Shown one piece after another: positions 26,452 through 36,539 of a DNA stretch of 64,000 nt. This stretch comes from Pseudomonas fluorescens (GTDB lineage: Bacteria > Pseudomonadota > Gammaproteobacteria > Pseudomonadales > Pseudomonadaceae), in NCBI RefSeq assembly GCF_000730425.1, contig NZ_CP008896.1, positions 4,030,001 through 4,094,000 on the forward strand. The letters are read 5' to 3'. The notes under the pieces are model-generated. The model did no database searches. It was not told the DNA's origin and worked only from the letters and a program-made list of their open reading frames with translations. A program made the position numbers and the translations under genes. The stretch's first letter is position 1. Every line of letters starts with the position of its first letter.

Positions 26452-27948
26452 ATGAATAAATCAGCCGTTGTACTCTTGGGTTTTGTTGCCGCCGTCGGCG
26501 TGGTCAGTGCCGGCGGTGCCTGGTACACCGGCAGCCAGTTGGAAGGGGTGCTGAAAACCACGATCGAAGACGCCAACAAGGAGATGGAGCGCTCCCTGGC
26601 CGGCGTTGATGGCCGTATGACCCTGGAGATGGTCTCCCTGGATCGCGGCTGGTTCAGCAGCGTCGGCCACTTCCGCCTCAAGGCCGAAGGTGCGGCGTTC
26701 GGTGAGCAGTTCAAAGACAGCGAGCTGCTGTTTGTCGACCGTATCGAACACGGCCCGCTGCCCGTCTCGCGCCTGGTCACCCTGAAGTGGTGGCCGGTGC
26801 TGGCTACCAGCCATCTGGCACTTGAGAAAAACCCGACCACCGAAAAATGGTTCGCCGCCACAAAGGATGTTTCTCCGGTCAAGGGCGTGGCCAATATCGG
26901 CTTCAACCGCTCGGTCAACGGCAACCTGGAGTTGCTGCCCCTGGAGTACAAGGACGCCACCACCAGCGTCAACTTCTCTGGCCTGAAACTGGACTACTTC
27001 AATACCGCCAAGGGTGAAGAAATCAAGGTCAATGGCTACATGGACGCCCTCAAGCTGGACCTCGCCGGCCCGGATGGCGCACCGTTCCAGGCGCAACTCA
27101 ATGGCCTGACCGTAGCCAGCAACCTGTCCAAGAGCAGTTTCGGCTTCTATGTCGGCCAGAACACCATTGAACTGAGCAGCACCCAGTTCACCTTCGGCCC
27201 GCAGCAAGCGGTGCTGACGGTCAAAGGCTTCGAGCAGAAAGACAGCAGCCAGACCAAGGACAACAACCTCGGCGGCCGCGTCGATTACACAATCGCCGAG
27301 ATCGGTTACCAGGGTAAACCTGTAGGTTCGGCGGCCATGGCCGTGAGCATGAAGAACATCGACGTACCGGCGGCGATGGTGCTGACCAAGCTGTATCAGG
27401 ACAAGATGCAACCGGTGCAGGCCGCCCAGGCTGCCGGCCAACCGATTCCGGAACTGCAACTGAGCGAAGCCGAGCAAGCGCTGGCCCAGGCCAATGTCGA
27501 CCTGCTGCTGGCCGCCAAGCCGCAAGTGGCCCTGGAAAACCTGTCCCTCAAGACCGCCAATGGCGAAAGCCGCTTCAACCTGGTGGTGGACCTGACCAAG
27601 CCGTCCACCATGGAGCTGCCACCGGTTGAACTGGCCAAGCAGATGATCACGCTGCTGGATGCCAACCTGACCCTGTCCAAGCCGATGATCTCTGACGTTG
27701 CGGCCTTGCAGGCGCAGATCGATGGCGTGACCGACCCGAAAGCCATCGAGCAGCAATCCCAGATGGCCAGCGAGATGATCAGCGGCATGGCGGTTGGTAC
27801 GCAACTGGCGACCCTGGAAGGCAACGACATCCTGGCCAAGCTGCACTACGCCAACAATGAAGTGACCTTCAATGGCCAGAAAATGACCGTCGAGCAGTTT
27901 ATCGGTGGCGTACTGGGCAAACTGGGTGCGGTCAGCGGCGCGCAGTAA
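26452..27948 (+). CDS. YdgA/DUF945-family protein
   Basis: This is a 498-residue protein with an N-terminal membrane anchor (VVLLGFVAAVGVVSAGGAWY, residues 6-25) and a long soluble part in the periplasm. Features of the family are the early SLDRGWFSSVGHFRL segment and the repeated beta-strand pattern to the C-terminus. Length is close to that of E. coli YdgA (about 500). The function is not settled. It is monocistronic: a REPIN lies directly downstream. Confidence 0.85.
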   Translation: MNKSAVVLLGFVAAVGVVSAGGAWYTGSQLEGVLKTTIEDANKEMERSLAGVDGRMTLEMVSLDRGWFSSVGHFRLKAEGAAFGEQFKDSELLFVDRIEHGPLPVSRLVTLKWWPVLATSHLALEKNPTTEKWFAATKDVSPVKGVANIGFNRSVNGNLELLPLEYKDATTSVNFSGLKLDYFNTAKGEEIKVNGYMDALKLDLAGPDGAPFQAQLNGLTVASNLSKSSFGFYVGQNTIELSSTQFTFGPQQAVLTVKGFEQKDSSQTKDNNLGGRVDYTIAEIGYQGKPVGSAAMAVSMKNIDVPAAMVLTKLYQDKMQPVQAAQAAGQPIPELQLSEAEQALAQANVDLLLAAKPQVALENLSLKTANGESRFNLVVDLTKPSTMELPPVELAKQMITLLDANLTLSKPMISDVAALQAQIDGVTDPKAIEQQSQMASEMISGMAVGTQLATLEGNDILAKLHYANNEVTFNGQKMTVEQFIGGVLGKLGAVSGAQ

Positions 27949-27976
27949 GCCCTTGTAGGCCAACACCGAAGCAAAA

Positions 27977-28067
27977 ATGTGGGAGCGGGCTTGCTCGCGA
28001 ATGCGGTGTATCAGTCAACATAGCCATGACTGACCCACCGCATTCGCGAGCAAGCCCGCTCCTACAT
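27977..28067. repeat. REPIN between ydgA-like gene and pgaA
   Basis: The inverted copies ATGTGGGAGCGGGCTTGCTC (from 27977) and GAGCAAGCCCGCTCCTACAT (to 28067) flank a spacer of about 27 bp. It has the same class as the REPIN after lapC, with near-perfect arms of about 32 bp. Confidence 0.87.
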
Positions 28068-28086
28068 CTGATCGCCATTGGTTTGT

Positions 28087-28110
28087 AGGACGATTCTGAA
28101 CAATTGTCCT
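28087..28110. promoter_or_regulatory. Imperfect dyad upstream of pgaA
   Basis: AGGACGATT (28087-28095) and AATTGTCCT (28102-28110) are inverted with one mismatch around CTGAAC. It lies 136 bp before the pgaA start, where a regulator of the matrix operon could bind. The rest of the leader (28111-28245) shows no clear promoter. Confidence 0.4.
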
Positions 28111-28245
28111 GATTTACCCTATTCCCTAACCCTCTCAGGGATATTGCGCCCCAGGAAAGCTAGTCCGGGTCATCAGACACCGGCGGCCTGATGCGCGTTG
28201 TACAGGCGATATCGCTACAGCTTTCCGTGTAAGGAAGCTGACGAC

Positions 28246-30699
28246 ATGCTGCACAACCTCTCTCCCACTGGCCCTGGCCGATTGCGTCTACTGATCGGCG
28301 CCGCGCTGTTACTGCCGACCCTGGCCGTGGCCGATGCTGCCTATGACTCCCTGATTCGCCAGGCCCGCACCGGCAATTACACCCCGGCGCTGAACCTGCT
28401 GCGCCAATTGCCTGCCGAACGCCAGACTTCTGGCCAGGTCAGCGACCACCTGCTGATTGCCAGTTGGGCGCGCCAGGATGAAGAAGTACTCAAGGTCTAT
28501 GAAACCCAGGGGCGCCAGCGCCAACTGACGACGCAAGCGTTGGCCACCGTGGCCCGCACTTATCGCGATCAACAGCGCTGGGCGAGCGCCGAGGCGGTGT
28601 ATCGCCAGGCGTTGCAGCGTGAGCCGAACAACCCGGATCTGCAACTGGGCCTGGCCCTGACCCTGGCCGATGGCGGCAAAACCGCCGAAGCCGTACAGCG
28701 TGCCCGATCCCTGGTGGCGGCCAAGCCTGAGGATGTCCAGCGCCGCATGGCCCTGGGCTACGCGTTGTCCCGGGCCGGGCAGCCGTTTGATTCGCTGTTC
28801 GAGTTCGACCAGGCGTTTATCCGCGCCGGCAACCAGCCCGATGTCGTGCGCGAATACCTGATCGCCCTGCAACGAGCCCGTATGCCGGAACCGGCCCTGC
28901 GCCTGAGCGCACGCCACCCTGGCCTGCTGGACCCGGTGACCCAGCGCCACCTGGAAGGCGACCTGGCCGCCGAACGTGTGCGCATGGCCGAACTCGCCAC
29001 CCGTAGCGAGCGCGAACGCTTTGTGATCGCCGATCGCGCCCTCGACAATTACGACCAACTGCTCGCTACCTGGACCCCGGACGCCAGCGCCCATGACGAT
29101 GTGGTGCGCTGGCGCATCGACCGCCTGGGCGCGCTCAAGGCCCGGGCGCGCACCGCCGAGGTGGTGCACGACTACGAAGCCCTGCACGCCGAGGGCGTAC
29201 AGTTCCCCACCTACGCCCTGCGCTGGGTGGCCGCCGCCTACCTCGACCAGCGCCAGCCCGAGAAGGCTGCGCCGCTGTATCGTCAGGCCTTGACGGCAGC
29301 AGATGCCGACCCCGACATGCACGTTGAAGACAGCACCGCACTGTTCTACGCGCTGCTGGAAAACGACCAGGCCAACGAGGCCCGTGCCGTTGCCGAGCAA
29401 CTGGCAAGCACGCAAAAACCACGGGTTGAACTCAAGGGCCTGGCGGTCGGCAACCCCAACGACGCCTGGATGGACGCGCAACAACTGGCGGCCCAGGCTG
29501 CCACTTATGGCGCCGACCTGCCGGCCAGCGAAAAGGGCCTGGATACCCTGGTGCGCCAGGCCCCGGGCAACATTAGCCTGCGCGTGGCCCAGGCCGATAT
29601 GTTCCGCGCCCGCGACTGGCCGCGCCGGGCCGAATATGCCCTCAAGGACACCGAAGTCCAGGCCCCACGGGACATCAGCCTGGAAGTCTCCCAAGGCTAC
29701 ACCGCCCTGGATCTGCAGGAGTGGCGCCAGCTGGACGCCCTCACCGACGACGTAGTCGCCCGCGCCCCGGAAAATCGCCAGGTAGAGCGCCTCAAGCGCC
29801 TGCGTGAGGTCCACGACATGGCCGAACTGCGGGTCGAAGCCTACACCGGCAAAAGCTACGGTGGCGGCGGTGCGGTGTCCGGCAGCAAGGACTGGGGCAT
29901 TGAAACCTTGCTCTACAGCCCGCCCATCGATGAAGACTGGCGGGTGTTTGGTGGTATCGGCTACGCCACCGCCGACTTTGAAGAAGGGACCGGTCAGCAC
30001 CGCTGGCAGCGCCTGGGCGTGGAGCGGCGTACCCGCGACATGACCCTGGAGGCCGAAGTCTCCAATCATTCCTACGGTTCGGGCACCAAACAAGGCGCGC
30101 GCCTGGCGATTGCCCGGGATATCAACGACCACTGGCAATACGGCGGCAGTCTTGATTACCTCGCGGCCAGCACACCACTGCGCGCCCTCAACGCCGACAT
30201 CACCGCCAATGGCGGCAGCGGCTTTATCCGCTGGCGCGCCAACGAAAGCCGTGAATGGAGGCTGGCCCTCAGCCCGTCCCATTTCAGCGACGGCAACAAC
30301 CGCGTCGAAGCGCTGCTCACGGGGCGTGAAGGCGTTTACAGCACGCCTGGGGTGCAAGTGGACCTGGGCCTGGAAGTCGGTGCCAGCCGCAACAGCAAGG
30401 AAAACACGCCGTACTTCAACCCCCGCTCGGACTTCAGCGTGCTGCCCACGGTGAACGTCAACCATGTGCTCTATCACCGCTACGAGACCCAGTGGAGTCA
30501 GCAGTTCCAGGCCGGTGCGGGCACTTACAGCCAGCGCGATTATTCCACCGGTGCCGTCGGTTTGCTCAGCTACGGCCAGCGCTATCGCTGGAACGATGTG
30601 CTGGAAACCGGCGCCAACCTGAGCTGGATCAACCGACCTTATGACGGTGAGCGCGAAAGCGATGTGCGCCTGATCGTCGACCTCACCTACCGCTTCTAG
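28246..30699 (+). CDS. pgaA: PgaA, poly-N-acetylglucosamine outer-membrane export porin
   Basis: This is an 817-residue protein (E. coli PgaA has about 807). The start is ATG 28246 with GGAAG 8 bp upstream; an earlier in-frame TTG is rejected. A signal peptide ends near LAVADA. Residues about 30-520 are TPR-like helical repeats (YRQALQREPNNPDLQLGLAL). The C-terminal 300 residues form a beta-barrel ending in DLTYRF with a terminal aromatic. It exports PNAG, and the TPR part handles the polymer with PgaB. First gene of pgaABCD. Confidence 0.92.
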   Translation: MLHNLSPTGPGRLRLLIGAALLLPTLAVADAAYDSLIRQARTGNYTPALNLLRQLPAERQTSGQVSDHLLIASWARQDEEVLKVYETQGRQRQLTTQALATVARTYRDQQRWASAEAVYRQALQREPNNPDLQLGLALTLADGGKTAEAVQRARSLVAAKPEDVQRRMALGYALSRAGQPFDSLFEFDQAFIRAGNQPDVVREYLIALQRARMPEPALRLSARHPGLLDPVTQRHLEGDLAAERVRMAELATRSERERFVIADRALDNYDQLLATWTPDASAHDDVVRWRIDRLGALKARARTAEVVHDYEALHAEGVQFPTYALRWVAAAYLDQRQPEKAAPLYRQALTAADADPDMHVEDSTALFYALLENDQANEARAVAEQLASTQKPRVELKGLAVGNPNDAWMDAQQLAAQAATYGADLPASEKGLDTLVRQAPGNISLRVAQADMFRARDWPRRAEYALKDTEVQAPRDISLEVSQGYTALDLQEWRQLDALTDDVVARAPENRQVERLKRLREVHDMAELRVEAYTGKSYGGGGAVSGSKDWGIETLLYSPPIDEDWRVFGGIGYATADFEEGTGQHRWQRLGVERRTRDMTLEAEVSNHSYGSGTKQGARLAIARDINDHWQYGGSLDYLAASTPLRALNADITANGGSGFIRWRANESREWRLALSPSHFSDGNNRVEALLTGREGVYSTPGVQVDLGLEVGASRNSKENTPYFNPRSDFSVLPTVNVNHVLYHRYETQWSQQFQAGAGTYSQRDYSTGAVGLLSYGQRYRWNDVLETGANLSWINRPYDGERESDVRLIVDLTYRF

Positions 30700-30711
30700 A
30701 AGAGTCCGATC

Positions 30712-32709
30712 ATGACCATTGTTTCCCGTTGCCTATTGGCCCTGGGCTTTTTGCTGAGCAGCGCCTGCGCCCAGCAAGCCGCGCCTTACACGCCCCCGGC
30801 CGAGCGGCTCAAGGCTGCCAGTGAGGCGCCCTGGCCGAAAAACCACTTCCTGGGGATTGCCTATCACGACGTCGAGGATCGCGACCCCGACCAGGCGGTG
30901 GTGGCGGTGCGTACTGAACGTTTGATCGAGCAACTGGCGTGGCTGCGGGAAAACGGCTACCAGCCGGTGTCGGTCGATCAGATCCTTGCCGCCCGTGCAG
31001 GCGGCCCAGCGTTGCCCCCCAAGGCAATCATGCTGAGCTTCGATGATGGCTATTCAAGCTTCTACACCCGCGTCATGCCGATCCTGCGGGCTTACCGCTG
31101 GCCGGCGCTGCTGGCGCCGGTGGGCACTTGGGTCGATACACCGCTCAACCAACCGGTGGACTTTGCCGGCACGCCGCGTGCCCGTGGCGATTTCCTGACC
31201 TGGCAACAAGTGCGCGAGGTGGCGCAGTCGGGCCTGGTGGAAATCGCCGCCCACACCGATGCCAATCACAAGGGCGTGCTGGCCAATCCCCAGGGCAACC
31301 TGCAACCGGCAGCCACCACCCGTCGCTACGACCCGGCCACCGGGCGCTATGAAACCGAAGCGCAGTTCCAGGCGCGCATGCGTGCTGACGTCACGGCCAT
31401 CTCCAACAAGATCCGTGCCGTGACCGGCAAGGCTCCGCGTGTGTGGGTATGGCCTTACGGTGCCGCGGATGGCACCTCGTTGGCCGTGGTCGGCGAACAG
31501 GGCTACCAGATGGCCCTGACCCTGGAAGACGGCCTCGACAGCCTCGGCAACCTGATGAGCAGCCCACGTTTTCTGGTGGCCTCCGACCCGGATGGCGAGC
31601 ACTTTGCCAACAGCCTGGTCGCGGTGCAGGAGCAACCGCCGATGCGCGTGCTGCATGTGGACCTGGATTATGTCTACGACGAGGACAAGGCCCAGGAGGC
31701 GCGCAACCTCGACAAGCTGGTGCAGCGCGTGGTGGACATGGGCGCCAACACCGTATTCCTGCAAGCCTTCGCCGACCCCAAGGGCGACGGCCTGGTGCAT
31801 TCGCTGTACTTTCCCAATCGCCACCTGCCCATGCGCGCCGACCTGTTCAACCGTGTCAGTTGGCAGTTGAAAACCCGTGGTCACGCCAAGGTCTTCGCCT
31901 GGATGCCGGTGCTCAGTTTCGCCCTGGATCCCAAGCTGGCGCGGGTTACCCGTTGGGACCCTGAAACCGGCAAGGCGGCGATTGATCCGGACCAATACCA
32001 GCGCCTGTCACCGTTCGATCCCCAGGTGCGCACGATCATCGGTGAGATCTACCAGGACCTGGCCCGCACCAGCGCCATCGACGGTGTGCTGTTCCACGAC
32101 GATGCGGTGCTGTCGGACTTTGAAGACGCCAGCCCCCAAGCCCTGAAAACCTACGCCGCCCACGGTTTGCCGGGCAGCCTCCAGGCCCTGCGTGCCGACC
32201 CTGAAGTGATGCAGCGCTGGACCCGCTTCAAGAGCCGCTACCTGATCGACTTCACCGATGAGTTGACCGCCAAGGTCCGCGTCCTGCGTGGGCCAGAGGT
32301 GCAGACCGCACGCAATATCTTCGCCGAGCCGATGCTCAACCCGGCCAGCGAAGCCTGGTTCGCGCAGAACCTCGACGACTTCCTGCAACGCTACGACTGG
32401 ACCGCCCCCATGGCCATGCCGCTGATGGAAGGGCAGGCCCCGCAGAACGCCAATGCCTGGCTGGAAAAGCTGGTGGCCACGGTCAAGGCGCGGCCCGGCG
32501 CGATGCAGCGCACGGTCTTTGAGCTGCAGGCCAAGGACTGGCGCACCGCTGCCGCGCCGGACCTTTCCGGCGCGCAAATGGCCGAGTGGATGGGCGTGCT
32601 CAAGCGCCAGGGCGCCAACAGTTTTGGCTACTACCCCGACAACTTCCTGGAGAATTCGCCGGATCTGAACACCGTGCGTCCGGCCCTTTCCAACCAGTGG
32701 AACCCTTGA
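30712..32709 (+). CDS. pgaB: PgaB, poly-N-acetylglucosamine N-deacetylase lipoprotein
   Basis: This 665-residue outer-membrane lipoprotein has lipobox SSAC with C19. The N-terminal NodB deacetylase domain shows the metal-binding motifs FDDGYSSFYTRV and HTDANHK. The C-terminal glycosidase-like domain begins near VLHVDLDYVYDED and includes FHDDAVLSDFED. It partly deacetylates PNAG for export and may also cleave it. It lies 12 bp after pgaA and 3 bp before pgaC. Confidence 0.92.
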   Translation: MTIVSRCLLALGFLLSSACAQQAAPYTPPAERLKAASEAPWPKNHFLGIAYHDVEDRDPDQAVVAVRTERLIEQLAWLRENGYQPVSVDQILAARAGGPALPPKAIMLSFDDGYSSFYTRVMPILRAYRWPALLAPVGTWVDTPLNQPVDFAGTPRARGDFLTWQQVREVAQSGLVEIAAHTDANHKGVLANPQGNLQPAATTRRYDPATGRYETEAQFQARMRADVTAISNKIRAVTGKAPRVWVWPYGAADGTSLAVVGEQGYQMALTLEDGLDSLGNLMSSPRFLVASDPDGEHFANSLVAVQEQPPMRVLHVDLDYVYDEDKAQEARNLDKLVQRVVDMGANTVFLQAFADPKGDGLVHSLYFPNRHLPMRADLFNRVSWQLKTRGHAKVFAWMPVLSFALDPKLARVTRWDPETGKAAIDPDQYQRLSPFDPQVRTIIGEIYQDLARTSAIDGVLFHDDAVLSDFEDASPQALKTYAAHGLPGSLQALRADPEVMQRWTRFKSRYLIDFTDELTAKVRVLRGPEVQTARNIFAEPMLNPASEAWFAQNLDDFLQRYDWTAPMAMPLMEGQAPQNANAWLEKLVATVKARPGAMQRTVFELQAKDWRTAAAPDLSGAQMAEWMGVLKRQGANSFGYYPDNFLENSPDLNTVRPALSNQWNP

Positions 32710-32712
32710 CTC

Positions 32713-34059
32713 ATGTTCGACAGAATCCTTGCTCTTCTCGTATTGGCACTGGTGTTGGGTGTGCCCCTGGGCCTGATCTTCCTGGTCACCGGGCAGTTCC
32801 TGATGGACTTTGTGTTTTTCTATCCGCTGTTCATGTCCGGGCTGTGGATCGCCGGTGGCGTGTACTTCTGGCTGCACTGGGAACGGCACTGGCCGTGGGC
32901 CGATGACACCCCGGCACCGGTGCTCAAGGGCGAGCCGCTGATCTCGATCCTGATCCCCTGCTACAACGAAGGCGACAACGCCGCCGAGACCATCGGTGCG
33001 GCGCTGGCCCAGCGTTATCGCAACCTGGAAGTGATCGCGATCAACGACGGCTCCAGCGACAACACTGCCGAGGTGCTCGATGCCCTGGCGCTACGCGAGC
33101 CGCGCCTGCGGGTGCTGCACCTGGCGCAAAACCAGGGCAAGGCCGTGGCCTTGCGCATGGGCGCTGTGGCGGCGCATAGCGAATACCTGGTGTGCATCGA
33201 CGGCGACGCCTTGCTCGACCGCAATGCGGCGGCCTATCTGGTGGCGCCGATGCTCGACAACCCACGGCTGGGGGCGGTCACCGGCAACCCACGGATCCGC
33301 ACGCGCTCGACGTTGATCGGCCGGGTGCAGGTGGGTGAGTTCTCTTCGATCATCGGTTTGATCAAGCGTACCCAGCGGGTCTTCGGGCGGATCTTCACCG
33401 TGTCCGGCGTGGTCGTTGCGTTTCGGCGGGCGGCCCTGGACCGGGTCGATTACTGGAGCACCGACATGATCACCGAAGACATCGACGTCAGCTGGAAGCT
33501 GCAGCTGGACCACTGGAGCATCTTCTACGAGCCCCGCGCACTGTGCTGGATCCTCATGCCGGAAACCCTCGGCGGCCTGTGGAAGCAGCGCCTGCGCTGG
33601 GCCCAGGGCGGCGCCGAAGTGTTGTTCAAGAACATCCGCGGGATCTGGCAATGGCGCCACCGTTACCTGTGGCCGCTGCTGTTCGAGTACTGCCTGTCCA
33701 CCGGCTGGGCCTTCACCTTCCTGCTGTCGGTGATTTTCTGGGGCGTGGGCAAGGTTGTGCCGTTGCCCGAGGCGATTGCCGTCGACTCGCTGATGCCGCC
33801 GGCCTTCACCGGCTTGCTGTTGGCGGTGGTGTGCCTGGTGCAGTTCGCCGTCAGCATCATGATTGACCGGCGCTACGAGCGCGGCCTGTGGAAGACCCTG
33901 TTCTGGACTGTCTGGTACCCGCTGGTGTTCTGGCTGGTGAGCCTGTTCACCACCCTGGTCAGCTTTCCCAAAGTCCTGTTCCGCCAACATCAGAAACGCG
34001 CGCGCTGGGTCAGCCCGGATCGCGGCATCAAGGCACCTGCCAAGGAAGTGAACCCATGA
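32713..34059 (+). CDS. pgaC: PgaC, poly-N-acetylglucosamine synthase (family 2 glycosyltransferase)
   Basis: This is a 448-residue inner-membrane synthase. Two N-terminal helices lie at about 5-28 and 33-55. The GT2 catalytic domain has IPCYNEGDN, the metal site DGDALLDRN, the catalytic EDIDVSWK and the QRLRWAQGG motif of processive synthases. At least three more helices follow. It polymerises UDP-GlcNAc with PgaD, and the family is activated by c-di-GMP. The stop overlaps pgaD as ATGA. Confidence 0.93.
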   Translation: MFDRILALLVLALVLGVPLGLIFLVTGQFLMDFVFFYPLFMSGLWIAGGVYFWLHWERHWPWADDTPAPVLKGEPLISILIPCYNEGDNAAETIGAALAQRYRNLEVIAINDGSSDNTAEVLDALALREPRLRVLHLAQNQGKAVALRMGAVAAHSEYLVCIDGDALLDRNAAAYLVAPMLDNPRLGAVTGNPRIRTRSTLIGRVQVGEFSSIIGLIKRTQRVFGRIFTVSGVVVAFRRAALDRVDYWSTDMITEDIDVSWKLQLDHWSIFYEPRALCWILMPETLGGLWKQRLRWAQGGAEVLFKNIRGIWQWRHRYLWPLLFEYCLSTGWAFTFLLSVIFWGVGKVVPLPEAIAVDSLMPPAFTGLLLAVVCLVQFAVSIMIDRRYERGLWKTLFWTVWYPLVFWLVSLFTTLVSFPKVLFRQHQKRARWVSPDRGIKAPAKEVNP

Positions 34060-34523
34060 ACCTGATCCGCACCCCCCAGCGACCTGTGATGCAGGCCATC
34101 GATATCTTCCTGACCCTGCTGGCCTGGGCCGGGCTGGTGATCCTGCTGGTGCGCGGCCTGGTGCCGATGCTCGACAGCAATGGCGGCCCACGTATCGAAG
34201 CGCCGATCTTTGCGGCGCTGAACACCTTGCAGATCTACCTGTGGATCGCCTTGTTCAACGCGCTGCTGCTGATCGGCTGGGCGCGTTATCAACAGCGGCG
34301 CGGCAAGCAGTTTGCCCAGCGGCGTGCAGCGACCAAGGCGTTGAGTGACCACGGTCTAAGCGAGAGTTTCCGGCTGGCGGCGGGGGAGCTTGAGAAACTG
34401 CGCCGGCCAGGGGTGTTGGTGATTCATAACGATCATGAGGGCGGAGTGCAGGCGGTGACGGCGCCTCATGCCCGCGAGGTGCGGCGGCCAGGGTTGAAGC
34501 TGGTGGCAGGGCAGGAAAGGTAG
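34056..34523 (+). CDS. pgaD: PgaD, accessory protein of the PNAG synthase
   Basis: This 155-residue protein has two membrane helices (about 12-34 and 57-78) and a charged cytoplasmic tail, as in PgaD. The start is ATG 34056, overlapping pgaC. PgaD and PgaC together bind c-di-GMP in E. coli; the sequence is poorly conserved, so the call rests on size, topology and position. Confidence 0.85.
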   Translation: MNLIRTPQRPVMQAIDIFLTLLAWAGLVILLVRGLVPMLDSNGGPRIEAPIFAALNTLQIYLWIALFNALLLIGWARYQQRRGKQFAQRRAATKALSDHGLSESFRLAAGELEKLRRPGVLVIHNDHEGGVQAVTAPHAREVRRPGLKLVAGQER

Positions 34524-34552
34524 GGGAGTAGGAAAGGCTGACACTATTTGAA

Positions 34553-34583
34553 GGAAATTTCTTAAAACTTTTAAGAAATTTCC
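34553..34583. promoter_or_regulatory. Perfect AT-rich dyad between pgaD and tpsB1
   Basis: GGAAATTTCTTAAAA (34553-34567) and TTTTAAGAAATTTCC (34569-34583) are exact inverted 15-mers around one C. With a single central base it is more like a protein-binding dyad than a stable terminator loop, and no T run follows. It lies 30 bp after pgaD and 205 bp before the TPS gene. The remainder of the gap (34584-34787) is AT-rich, with a weaker AGTAA/TTACT dyad at 34662-34675. Confidence 0.55.
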
Positions 34584-34787
34584 CATTCATATCATTCAGC
34601 CATCCCATGACAATCACCACGTTTTCTTGCCGTTACAGCTGTCCTGAGATGACGATTAATAAGTAACTTCTTACTAATCAATAAGTTAGTTGAGGTTTTG
34701 CCTCAAGGTTTTGCGCTCAAGCAATCTTCTTGGGTTGTCACAGGTTCCGTGCTGGGTTCACGGCCTTTTGTTTTCGATGGATCGAAT

Positions 34788-36509
34788 ATGCCTTCATTAG
34801 CAACCTGGACTCGGCTGCGGCTGAGTATCTGCCTTTTGATAAGCCTGGGGGCCAGCGGCGTGCTGGCGGCTACCACGCCAGGCGATCAAGACCTGATCCG
34901 TGACCGGCAAAATCGCTTGCTGGAAGAACAGCAACGACGCCTCGAAGAACTCAAGAGCCTGCCCGGTAAATCGGCGGGGCCGGCTGCTTCTGTTGCGCCG
35001 GTGGATGCCCGTTGCTTCCCCATCAAAGACATCGCACTCAAAGGCGCCGACAGCCTGCCCGCCTCCGATCGCGAGCGTTTGCTCAAGCCTTACATCGGCC
35101 AATGCCTGGGCGTCTCACAGCTCAATGCCGTGCTCAAGGCGATCACCGACTACTACATCGACCAAGGCATGGTCACCAGCCGCGCCTATCTGCCACAACA
35201 GGACCTGTCCACCGGGCACCTGCAAGTGTGGGTGGTGGAGGGCAAGCTCGAAGGTTTGAAAGGCGCGGCCAACAGCAAGCTGTCAGATCGCGAGCTGGCC
35301 ATGGCCTTCCCCGGCAAAAACGGCGATTTGCTCAACCTGCGGGAAATCGAGCAGGCCATCGACCAGCTCAACCGCTTGCCATCGAACCAGGCACAAATGG
35401 AACTGGCCCCCGGTGATGCGGTGGGCGGCAGTACGGTACTGGTGAAAAACACCCCGCAAAAGCCCTGGCGCGCCAGCCTGTCGCGCAATAACGACGGGCA
35501 GAAAAGCTCCGGTGAGCAGCAGTGGGGCGCCGGGCTTGAATGGGACAGCCCGCTGGGGCTGGCGGATCAGCTGATTTTGCGCGGCGGTCACGACGCCGTT
35601 AGCGATCATCAGAAAACCTCGAAAAACGCCATGCTGTATTACAACGTGCCGTGGGGCTGGTGGAACTTCAACTACAGCTACAACCAGAGCGATAACCGCT
35701 CGCTGATCCAGGGCGACGGTTTTGACTTCAAGCAAACCGGCGACAGCCAGAACCATCAACTGCGCGCCGAGCGGGTGGTACACCGTGATGCCCTGAGCAA
35801 AACCTCGCTCAGTGTTGGCCTGGCTCATCTGCGTACCAACAACTACATCGAAGGCAGCCGCCTGGATGTCAGCAGTCATCGCCTCAGCGAACTGCAATGG
35901 GGCCTCAACCACGGGCGGCGGGTCGGCAGCGCCTACGTCAACATGGACTTGGGCATGCAAAGCGGTATCGGCTTGCTCGATGCCCAGGCCGAAAATGAAC
36001 GCGACCGTTTCGGCAATCGGCAGGCCAATGCCCGCTACCGCAAATACACCGCCACCGTCAGCTACCTGCAACCGTTCACGCTGTGGGGCGAGTCGTTCAG
36101 CTTCACCAGCCTGGCCACCGGGCAGCGCAGTGAAGACATCTTGTTCAGCCCGCAGCGCATGAGCCTCGGTGGTTCAGCCTCGATACGGGGTTTCAAGGAT
36201 CAGCAATTGACCGGCGACAGCGGCGGCTACTGGCGCAACGACCTGCGCTGGGCGCGCCCGGTGCTGGTGGACTGGCTGCGCCCGGCCTTTGGCGAATACG
36301 GCGTCAGCCTGGGCTACGACCAGGGCGTGATCCGCAACGACCGCTACAACCGCGAAGTACATGGCCGTGTCTCCAGCAACTCCGTGGAATTGTTCGCCCG
36401 CGGCAAGCATGTCAGCACCAGCGTGACCTTTGCCCATTCCTTGGAACGCCCGGCAGCCATGAGCGAGCGCGAAGCGCCGATCTACTTCCGGATGGATTTC
36501 TACCTGTAA
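34788..36509 (+). CDS. TpsB1: ShlB/FhaC/CdiB-type outer-membrane transporter
   Basis: This is a 573-residue Omp85-superfamily transporter. The start is ATG 34788, chosen because it gives a proper signal peptide (ICLLISLGASGVLA) and matches the start region of the paralogue at 50374. An N-terminal helix and linker (DRQNRLLEEQQRRLEEL) are followed by POTRA-type domains (CFPIKDIALKGADSLP; YLPQQDLSTGHLQVWVVEGK) and a 16-strand barrel with the VRGF-like motif here written IRGFKDQQL. The C-terminus is RMDFYL. It exports the giant TpsA encoded 30 bp downstream. Confidence 0.9.
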   Translation: MPSLATWTRLRLSICLLISLGASGVLAATTPGDQDLIRDRQNRLLEEQQRRLEELKSLPGKSAGPAASVAPVDARCFPIKDIALKGADSLPASDRERLLKPYIGQCLGVSQLNAVLKAITDYYIDQGMVTSRAYLPQQDLSTGHLQVWVVEGKLEGLKGAANSKLSDRELAMAFPGKNGDLLNLREIEQAIDQLNRLPSNQAQMELAPGDAVGGSTVLVKNTPQKPWRASLSRNNDGQKSSGEQQWGAGLEWDSPLGLADQLILRGGHDAVSDHQKTSKNAMLYYNVPWGWWNFNYSYNQSDNRSLIQGDGFDFKQTGDSQNHQLRAERVVHRDALSKTSLSVGLAHLRTNNYIEGSRLDVSSHRLSELQWGLNHGRRVGSAYVNMDLGMQSGIGLLDAQAENERDRFGNRQANARYRKYTATVSYLQPFTLWGESFSFTSLATGQRSEDILFSPQRMSLGGSASIRGFKDQQLTGDSGGYWRNDLRWARPVLVDWLRPAFGEYGVSLGYDQGVIRNDRYNREVHGRVSSNSVELFARGKHVSTSVTFAHSLERPAAMSEREAPIYFRMDFYL

Positions 36510-36539
36510 TTCAACGCCCAGCCGCATCGAGAATTTGAC

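Noticed and set aside
34698..34787. 30-codon N-terminal extension of TpsB1
   Set aside because: It would bury the signal peptide. The ATG at 34788 matches the paralogue and gives a normal export signal.
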